Under the pieces are notes generated by a model. The model did not search any database. It saw nothing but the letters and a program-made list of their open reading frames with translations, and was not told where the DNA came from. From positions 100,504,237 to 100,568,236 of the forward strand of contig CM022302.1 in NCBI GenBank assembly GCA_011799875.1: 64,000 bases of DNA, given 5' to 3'. This DNA comes from Thinopyrum elongatum. Its lineage: Eukaryota; Streptophyta; Magnoliopsida; Poales; Poaceae. Of the stretch, positions 56,808 through 64,000 are shown piece after piece. Position numbers and translations under genes: made by a program. Each line of letters opens with the position of its first letter. Positions within the stretch are counted from its first letter, which is position 1.

Positions 56808-59800
56808 TCATCGTGATGTCGATGGAGGAGCGCCAGCGTTGTTGGGGTCATCCGTTGAGGTAGGACCTGCGGCGGTGTCGTTCAAGTCTTCAGCTTCATC
56901 CGTCTCGTGCGATGAAGAATATGAACTGGCAACCAAGTGAGGAACTTTGACCTTCTTGAATTTCTTCGAAGGAGGCTGAGACCAGTCAAAGTCCTGTTGG
57001 AAGCCCATCTGCTTGAGATCTTCATCACCATAGAGGTGAGACAATACAGCCCAGGTACGATCAAAAACTTCATGCAAGTAGTAGTGATTCTTCTTCACAG
57101 TGTTTTGAGTGACTGTCATGTTCTGAAGAATTGCACCAAACTGACGCTTGACCCACTTGTGATTTCGATCAACTTTCTGATGAAGACTGAGGAGAAGCTC
57201 ACGATCAGTCATCACACGGGGAGCAGAGGCTTGAGGAATGGGCTTTGAAGCTTTTGTGGCAGAGTCTTGAGTGGCCGAGTCATCATTGGTGGAATATGAA
57301 GTAGCTTTGCGAAACTGTCCATCCAATGGACGGGAGCCTTCATCTATAATAGCAGCCTTGCCCTTCTCATCAGCTGAGGAAATAGTCCGTTTGAGGACTT
57401 CAATAGGGGGCAAATAGCTAAGATGATTTTGAAAGTCAGCCTTATAATGAATTGAAGACCTTGATCTGATGAACTTCATGATCCAGGGAGCGTAAGGCTT
57501 CAACTCAAAAGGTGACAGAGCAGCATTGGCCAAAGTCCTCATGAAGAAATCGTGGTAGTTGATAGGAATACCATGAATGATATTGAACAACAGATTCTTC
57601 ATAATGCCAACAACCTCTTCGTCATCAGAGTTGTGGCCCTTGATTGGACTGAGGGTTTTGGTCAAAATGCGATAAACTGTCCTTGGCACATAGAGCAATT
57701 CCTTGACGAGGAATTTGGTCCTTGGATCCTGGCCAGCCTTCAAAGGCTTCATCAGCACTTGCATCAGATGATCGGATAGTTCAGGTTCAACATAGAGTAG
57801 CCTTGCACCTTCAGTGGGAGGACTGACTGGGACGGCATGAAGCAATTCAGAGGCCGGTGCTTTGTAGTGAGTATTTTCAGAGGCCGGTACTTTCTTTCCC
57901 AGTAGTCATCATTCAGAATTGGTGTAGTACACCCAATGTCCACATATTCATCTTCATCATCAATTTCCTCAACACCTGCCTCTTCAACTGTGAACTGAGG
58001 CATGGGCGATGATACCAGCGGAGTTGAAGTGATATTGTCCACTTCAATTTCTTCATCTAACTACTCTGTCGAAGCAGCAGAAGGATCTTCTTCATCAGAT
58101 TCACTTAGAATTATATATTCCTCACCAAAGAGAACAATTTCCTTTGATGGCATGCTTGAGATGGGAACAACATCAATGGGGTTGGTGTACGAGCTTTGCA
58201 AAGTCTTCACTTTCTTGGGAGCTGAAGACTCTGCAGTTTCTGAGGCTTTCCTTTTCTTCCTAGCTGGTCGCTCCGCAGCCTTGGTTTTCTTCGCTTCTGT
58301 TGCAGAAGGAAGGTTGATGCTTGTCATCGGTGCAGGAGGAGCAGAGGAAATTGGTTGAAATTCTTCAGGCACAACTGATGCAGTTGCCCTGGCATTTTCT
58401 TCAGAGACTGGAATTTCTTCATCAGCCCTGGTGCTTTTATTTTCTTCAACAGTCTGATTTTCATCAGCTGTACTTGCATGTTCTTCAGTAGGCTGAGCAG
58501 ATGTGTCAGTCTGAGGAAATTTGGGTTGCGATGAAGCTTCAACATTTGGAGTGAATCCCTTTGCCATTCTGATGAATCTGACTTTGGCACCTAGCCAATC
58601 TGCATGGTATGCGTGAAATTCATCACTGAGTGCTTTGATCTCAGCCTGCATAGTCACAAGTTCTTCAGGAGACATATTCACAACATTGTTCTTCAGAAAA
58701 CGCTCCTTCTTGTACTGAGCCTTCTTCACCTGCCTGGCCTTTTCAAATTTCCATTTTTCTTCATTAATGAAGGCCGTTAACATGTGACTTTGACCAGGAG
58801 TGAGGTTTAATTCAGGCAAAGGTGTGTTAGGGTTCTTGTGCCATAGATCAATGAAATCAAGGATCTTCCTTGGATCCAGCATGAGGGGCACAGTACTGCC
58901 TTTGGCACCAGCGGCCCTTTGTTGTCGATCTCTGATGATCTCAGCTAATTCTTCATCATCAGCTTCATCTTCGCTTGACGGAACCTGAAAGGCGACCTGC
59001 TTCTTGTGAGGACTTGGCCTTGTGCCTCGTCCAGCAGTGGCCTTTTTCTTCAGCAAGGTCGGAGCTGTTGAAGACTAAGGTGGAGCTAAAGATCTTGCAG
59101 AGGCTCCAGAAGCAATTGAGATTCCAGTAGTCCTTTGGCACGTGGCAAGATGCACAGGTGCTGAGGACTTTGCAGGAGCAGCTGAGGATTTTGCAACTGA
59201 GGGAGTTGGAGCTGCTTTTGACGAAGTTGCTTGAGGATCAGGCCGTGAGGGCTTTGAAGAGCTTGGCCGTGAGGGCATTACAGCTGAGGATCTTGTCTTG
59301 ACAGCTGGTTTCTTTGTCATAGCCTTCTTAGGCTTGCTAGCAGAGGCCTCAGCAGCGGCAGCAGCAGACTCTTTGTTGAATTTCTTCACTGCCTCTTTAG
59401 CCATTTTGGCCAGCTTGGCTTGACGCTTAGTCCACTCCTGAGGAAATTCCTCACCTCTTCTGATGCTTGTGGGATCAACTTCTTGGCCTGGAGCCAATGA
59501 AGGTCTTGGGCATGGAGGGTTAACAGCGAATTTCTTCATGTACTTTGGAGTCACATATCGATACTCCCTCCATTCTCTTGCCCATCTCCTCTCAATCTTC
59601 TGAATGCGCACTTTGCGCTAATTTTTGTTCTCCTTGCCATGAGTTGCTTCATCAGGAGTACAATATTCATCATAGATGTCTTCAGGGATTTCAAAAGCAG
59701 TATTTGTCTCTTGCCTCTTTCCTCCCTTCTGAGGTCTTTTACCATCAGCCATTTTCTTCACTTGAAGATTTTGAACAATTGATGTTTCTGAGGAAGTGTG

Positions 59801-59869
59801 CAATTTTTCTTCAAGGAACGCTGCAAATGAGTTAAGTTGATGAGAACCTAGAGATTCAGCAGCGGACAT
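56808..59869 (-). pseudogene. Large unknown retroelement protein, broken
   Basis: ATG at 59867-59869, just after a good 3' splice site (TTCTGTTCACAG, CAG at 59877-59879). One frame runs from there to about 57800, interrupted by a TAG (ending the 59618 segment), a TAG (ending the 59075 segment) and a TAG (ending the 58061 segment). A frameshift around 57800-57845 then moves into the frame that ends at 56808. The N-terminal half is Lys/Ser/Ala-rich with basic stretches (ARKKRKAS) and an acidic SSEDEADDEEL. The C-terminal half is more globular (KFLVKELLYVPRTVYRILTK, INYHDFFMRTLANAAL) and ends Ser/Asp-rich. No catalytic motif was seen. It recalls ORF1-type or extra-ORF proteins of some plant LTR elements, but the family is not identified. 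Confidence 0.65.
57845..57895 (-). repeat. Short duplication at the frameshift of the large protein
   Basis: TTCAGAGGCCGGT(G/A)CTTT occurs twice, about 28 bp apart, at about 57846 and 57874, where the reading frame changes. Local duplication is the probable cause of the frameshift. Confidence 0.55.
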
Positions 59870-60910
59870 GTGTACCTGTGAACAGAATATAGGTGCGGAG
59901 AATTTGGAGAGGTCATATGCGTTCTCAGAATTTTTTCAAAAGAAATCAAGTTTGAGGAATTTGACCAGGGGAGTCTTGAGGAATTTCACTAAGCGTTCTT
60001 GACTTAGGTTCCAGAGTTGTATAGATTAGAAAATCCACACAATTGAGGAATCTTGAAGAAAAACATAGCTTAGAGAGACAAATCAAGAACATATGCAACT
60101 TGGTGTTTAAGGATGCGGAAGTTGAAGAATAAACACCTTTTGAAGATTTTGTGAAATCATCAGAATCAAAGTAGGGCAGTAAAATCAGATTTTAATTACC
60201 CTGGATGAAGAACATGACGAACTGGACATAGAAGTGGAGAAGTTCATCCATTCAGATCTCCCACGCCCTAACTTGGCGGTGAGAGACAGCTACGGCGGCG
60301 GCGGAGTGAAGATTTCCGCGGCCGGCGTGAGTACGACGACGACGAGGTCGAGGCAGTGAAGCTCTTCCTCACCGGCGACGATGGAGTGTAGCGGTGGCGC
60401 TAGGTCTGAGTGCTCGAGCGAGGGGCGTAAGATTGGGCGGGGTAAATGAGATCTGAGGAGGGCGAGGGGTATTTATAGGCGAGGTGAAAAACCGCTCGTC
60501 CGAAGAAAGTGGATGAACGTGCCCCTGACCCTTCTCATCCTAACGACATGTGTCACCCACGTGCTGTGAAGTGGAGATTGTGTTAGATCGTGGGTGAATA
60601 GATAAATCTTATCGAGGGATGTGGAATGGTTTGAGCGGCAAAAGCCGAAAATTCAGATAAGAATATTTTAATGTTTCGTTCGCAAATTCCTCAGTTGTCA
60701 AGGACACAGTGAAGACTTTGAACGAGTTTCAAATAGAACGCACATGAAGAATTTGTGAACAGACTGGGTTGAGCTTAGCATAGAGGGGGAAAGGGTCCGA
60801 TCACATTCACTTAGGTAAAGGTCAACTTGAAGAATTAGCAATAAGTGAATGCTGTAGAGGACTGAAAAACTCAAATATATATATAGTCAATAAAGAACAC
60901 AGTCGAAAAG
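59870..60910 (-). promoter_or_regulatory. Promoter-like region and split leader of the large-protein gene
   Basis: Minus-strand TATAAATA at 60470-60477 is followed by a GC-rich leader (60250-60440). A possible donor (CAGGGTAAT, about 60200) and the acceptor at 59877-59879 precede the ATG at 59869. This promoter is separate from the LTR TATA box. 60480-60910 shows no gene. Alternatively these are element leader sequences with chance signals. Confidence 0.45.
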
Positions 60911-61434
60911 TGTTGGGGATATTACTACTGGGTATAAACCGGCCAGGAGAGGCCGGGTTATCCCCATAATGCGTTATTATACTTGAAGCCCACGAAGACA
61001 AAGATGGAGGTGCTTTATGAAGGCTCAGGGCCCAACGGCGGATTAAGGCCTGTAGACATAAACCGACATTGATATGTAAACTTGTGCTATAAGATAGAAA
61101 GAGTAGAGACCGAGCTGGACATGTTCATGAGCCGGCCTCGGGATCCTGTAAACCGACGGGCGTCAACCCATGTATATAAGGGGACGACCCGGCGGCGGTT
61201 TGGGGACGATGGACAACAACTCGAGAGCCAGGCATAGCGGATTCGCTCCCTGGTCATCGAAACCCTAGCAATTCCACAACAACTGGATTAGGCCTTTACT
61301 TTCACCGCAAGGGGCCGAACCAGTATAAACTCTCTGCGTCCCTTGTCCGCTTTAACCCCTTTATGCTAACCCGTCGCGATGGCTCCGCGACTAAGTCCTT
61401 TCTCTTGGACATCTGCCGTGACAAGACCACGACA
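60911..61434 (+). mobile_element. 5' LTR of the right-edge Gypsy-like element
   Basis: 524 bp, TG...CA. TATA box TATATAAG at 61173-61180. Confidence 0.85.
61173..61180 (+). promoter_or_regulatory. LTR TATA box
   Basis: TATATAAG within CATGTATATAAGGGGACG, correctly placed for LTR transcription into gag. Confidence 0.6.
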
Positions 61435-64000
61435 GTTGGCACCCACCGTGGGGCTATCGCATGATGGTTTCGAGTTCTTAGAGGGCAGCTTTGAAGGACT
61501 CAAGGGATACGCTGTGGGCCGGATGACCAAAAGTCGTTGCGGCAAGCTCTACATCAACGACGCAGGCTGGGGCCCCGAGGCCGGTTCAATTGAGTACGGG
61601 TACCGGGTCCCCTTCGGCGGCATTCACGTGTTCATTGGCAAGATTGGCGAACCGGGCCCTGAGCCGGACATCTGCACCGACATCGTCGAAATGGGTCAGC
61701 GTGCGAGATCTGCCCGGGTTAAGCCTGTCATGAAGCGTGCCTTCGTGGGAGTCATCCACGGAGTGGAATCTGAAGATAGATCGGAATATGATGGCGAAAC
61801 CGTTGTTTATTCCGGTGACGAGTCATCTACTGGAGAGACCGAGTCGTTGTACGAGCTGCAGGATGGCCGGTTTGGTGGTTGTTCCGATGGCGACAGTATT
61901 CCGGACTCTCTTGACCCGCCAAGCCGGGTTGCGATCTTCATGGCCGGTACACAGTCAGCGCCACAATCTTCGACCGCTGCGGCGATGATCTCCGGTTTAG
62001 TAGCGGCGATGGCAGCTGGGGCAGGAGGCCCTGCGCCACCACCGGCTCAGGCTCTGTCCGATTTATTCGACACCTTGGCAGCACTGTTAGCGGCCGAAGT
62101 CAGCCCGGCGGATCAGGAGCGGCACAACGCAGAAGTGGCGAAGGTGAAGGATCAAATAGCCCAAGCTAAGGTGGATTTGGCAGCTGAAAACACCAGGATG
62201 GCTGCAGAGCGGGCCGAGTTAGATGCACAGGCCTATCGGATTACGTTGGATCAGAACGCGTCAAACGATGTAATGAGGAGAAGGTACCGATCTCACCTGC
62301 CTCTGGTTTACGAAGCCAGGAATCTCTTCAATACGCCAGGGGCCGGAACCAGCAACCAGCCAGTGGTAAACCGGGTAGAAGCGCCTAGAACGGGGACGCC
62401 GGTTCAGCCACGCGCAATGGATCCGCCTCTTCAGAATATCCCATCCCAGCATGTGCCCACACCTCCGGGTCATTACTCCAACCCCTTGGATAACATAGTC
62501 GCGGCCGCTTCACGATTGGCAGCCCTTCCAGTCGATGGTGAGTCCCCTGTAGCGGTGGAGACGCGACGGGCTAGGGAGCTCCTTCAGACAGCTTTGACTC
62601 AGCAACAGCCTTATTCGTACAGTCGCGAGAGGATTCATTCCACCCCCCGCCTAAGCCGGAGTTACAGAAGGCATGTTGATGAACCGGATGTGTCTAGCAG
62701 TGCCCGCAACCGTAATCCGCCATGAGGCCATAACCCGGCGGGTGGCGGTGTTGATGCTCAGGATGTGGTGGACCGTGCTAGGGCACGTCGAGATGCTGAG
62801 TTAGCAGCACAGAACGCGGCCCGTCAGCTTACTCCGGTTCGTCCAACAACTTCGGTGGAACCAGGGGTTACCTCCAGTTCTTTGGGGGTGCCGTGTCTTG
62901 TCCTATCATTACGCAATGTACGGCTGCCCAAGGACTTCAAGGGCCCACGTAAAGTGCCGAATTACACTGCCGATTTATGCCCCGAGTCGTGGGTGGAGAG
63001 TTATGAGATGGCGATGGAGATGCTGGACGTAGATGATGCGGCATGTGCTAAGTACTTCACCATGATGTTGGAAGGGACATCTCGCACTTGGTTGAAAAAC
63101 CTACCAGCTAACTCCATTGGGTCATGGGCCGAGCTAAGAGCCCGGTTTATTCAGAATTTCAAAGACACGTGCAAACAGCCCATGTCAATTGTGGATTTAG
63201 CTGCCTGTGTCCAGGAGGAAGGAGAATCAACAACCCATTGGGTGCGCCGGGTTTCAGAGATTTTGCATTCATCGGACCGCATCAACGCTGATACGGCCGT
63301 TTTGACGTTGGAAGGCAATTGCCGGTTTACGCCTCTTAAGTTGAAGCTGGGACGGCTCAAACTCCATTGCAATGACATGGGGACACTTATGGCAGCCCTG
63401 GTGAAATATGCCGACTCTGATAGTACCAAGGACCCTGAATCTGATGATGACAAGATAGGAAAGGGAAAGAAGGGTGGCAGCACCAAAGGGCAGCAGCATA
63501 ACTCGGCGGGGCATGGAAACAGCGGTAAGCGTAAAGCGGATAACAGTTCAGATTTTGTAGCTAATACCAACGCGCAGGGTAATGGTCAGCGTCGGAAGGG
63601 TAAACCGCCCCCGCGTGGAAGAGAACCAAGTCCCAATCCGGAGCGCCTGAATTACCTGTTGAACCAGCCCTGCCCAAAGCACGGATCGCGGGACAAGCCG
63701 GCCACGCACCTCTGGAAGGATTGTTATATTATGCGAGAGTTCAAAGATTCAGATTTTTTCCGGAATGATAATGGACCGGCTGGCGGTTCAGGCCCCGGGT
63801 CTCATGGGCCGGGTTATGGTGGAGGCAGTTCCGGTTCAGGATTCCATGGTAATCAAAGCGGACATGGCAATCAAGGCAATCAAGGCAACCAAGGTGGTTA
63901 TAATCATCAGGGGAACCAACAGCAGCAGCAGCAGTCGGGTTACCAGAGCAACCCGAAGCAGTTAAACAGTGGACAGTACCATGTCTTCACCACCAGCCTG
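61379..64000 (+). pseudogene. Gag of the right-edge Gypsy-like element, one stop, continues past the edge
   Basis: The open frame begins at an ATG at 61379 inside the LTR and reads through the primer-binding site, so its first about 20 codons are probably not natural. The true start is downstream and unclear. The N-terminal domain has RMTKSRCGKLYINDAGWGP. A long Ala/Glu-rich helical part follows (about 62000-62260). TGA at 62723-62725 interrupts; the same frame then stays open for 425 codons to the window end. It carries the gag core (LPKDFKGPRKVPNYT, LEGTSRTWLKNLPANSIGSW) and a Gly/Gln/Asn-rich tail with CPKHGSRDKPATHLWKDC, a CCHC-like knuckle. Protease and pol would follow outside. One point mutation would account for the single stop, so the element looks comparatively young. 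Confidence 0.8.
61436..61454 (+). promoter_or_regulatory. Primer-binding site
   Basis: TTGGCACCCACCGTGGGGC, one base after the LTR end. A common site of grass Gypsy elements of this kind. Confidence 0.8.

Larger units (their letters stand above)
54803..60910 (-). mobile_element. LTR element encoding a large unknown protein, right end outside the window
   Basis: The 3' LTR is 54803-56286 (minus strand TGTAAGTGCATC...CACTTTCA) with a polypurine tract beside it. The interior encodes a decayed protein of roughly 1,000 residues, preceded by a promoter-like region. No gag zinc knuckle, protease, integrase or RT motif was seen. The 5' LTR should lie to the right but the element is interrupted at 60911 by another retrotransposon. 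Both LTR and interior are full of the words GAGGAAT, GAAGACTT and their complements. It inserted into the alanine-rich gene. Confidence 0.75.
60911..64000 (+). mobile_element. Gypsy-like LTR element, 5' part only
   Basis: The 5' LTR starts TGTTGGGGATATTAC at 60911 and ends GACA at 61434, followed by a primer-binding site and a long gag that is still open at the right edge. LTR length (524 bp) and the TGTTGGGGATATTACTACTGGG start recall the Fatima-type elements of wheat; this is from memory. The interior beyond gag and the 3' LTR lie outside the window. The 5-bp flank AAAAG (60906-60910) is the expected left half of the target duplication. Confidence 0.85.

Overview
The window is intergenic DNA of a large grass genome. 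A Triticeae species (wheat, Aegilops or barley type) is my inference from the kinds of repeats present. Nearly every base belongs to transposable elements, several nested inside one another. There is no bacterial content, no recognisable RNA gene and no confident intact host gene. Element boundaries rest on TG..CA termini, primer-binding and polypurine sites, repeated LTRs and target-site duplications (TSDs) read directly from the sequence. Family names are deliberately withheld or hedged.

Layout, left to right. 1-3875: one end of a minus-strand LTR-type element that runs off the left edge; it cuts the 5' LTR of the next element. 3876-12138: a gag-only LTR element on the plus strand with a 2.47 kb 3' LTR. 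12139-12382: a fragment of another LTR fused to the 3' end of an unrecognised minus-strand gene-like region (12305-13413). 13425-17874: a CACTA DNA transposon with TSD TCC. It has no visible transposase and carries a broken multi-exon gene copy (14125-15314) and a 90-bp-arm hairpin. 17875-22030: mixed low-copy DNA with weak gene fragments.

22030-54180: an array of about 500-bp units split into three blocks by two insertions. The first insertion, 22607-30915, is a gag/protease-only Gypsy-like element on the minus strand. The second, 32003-53213, is a minus-strand Copia element (TSD GTAAG). A complete second Copia element (32718-42269, TSD CTCCT) sits in its left LTR, and a solo LTR (44330-46501, TSD ATCCG) sits in its pol.

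54422-54805: the start of a small alanine-rich gene, cut by the next insertion, whose LTR supplies the stop codon. 54803-60910: a minus-strand LTR element encoding a decayed protein of roughly 1,000 residues with no recognised enzyme, and its own promoter-like region. 60911-64000: 5' LTR, primer-binding site and gag of a plus-strand Gypsy-like element that continues past the right edge.

How the parts work together: most elements here lack the enzymes to move themselves and must have been mobilised in trans. The clearest case is the inner Copia element. Its two LTRs are about 1% different, so its insertion is recent, yet its gag stops early and the reverse-transcriptase active site is destroyed. 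The outer Copia element has recognisable gag, protease, integrase, RT and RNase H, but is broken by stops, a frameshift and the solo LTR.
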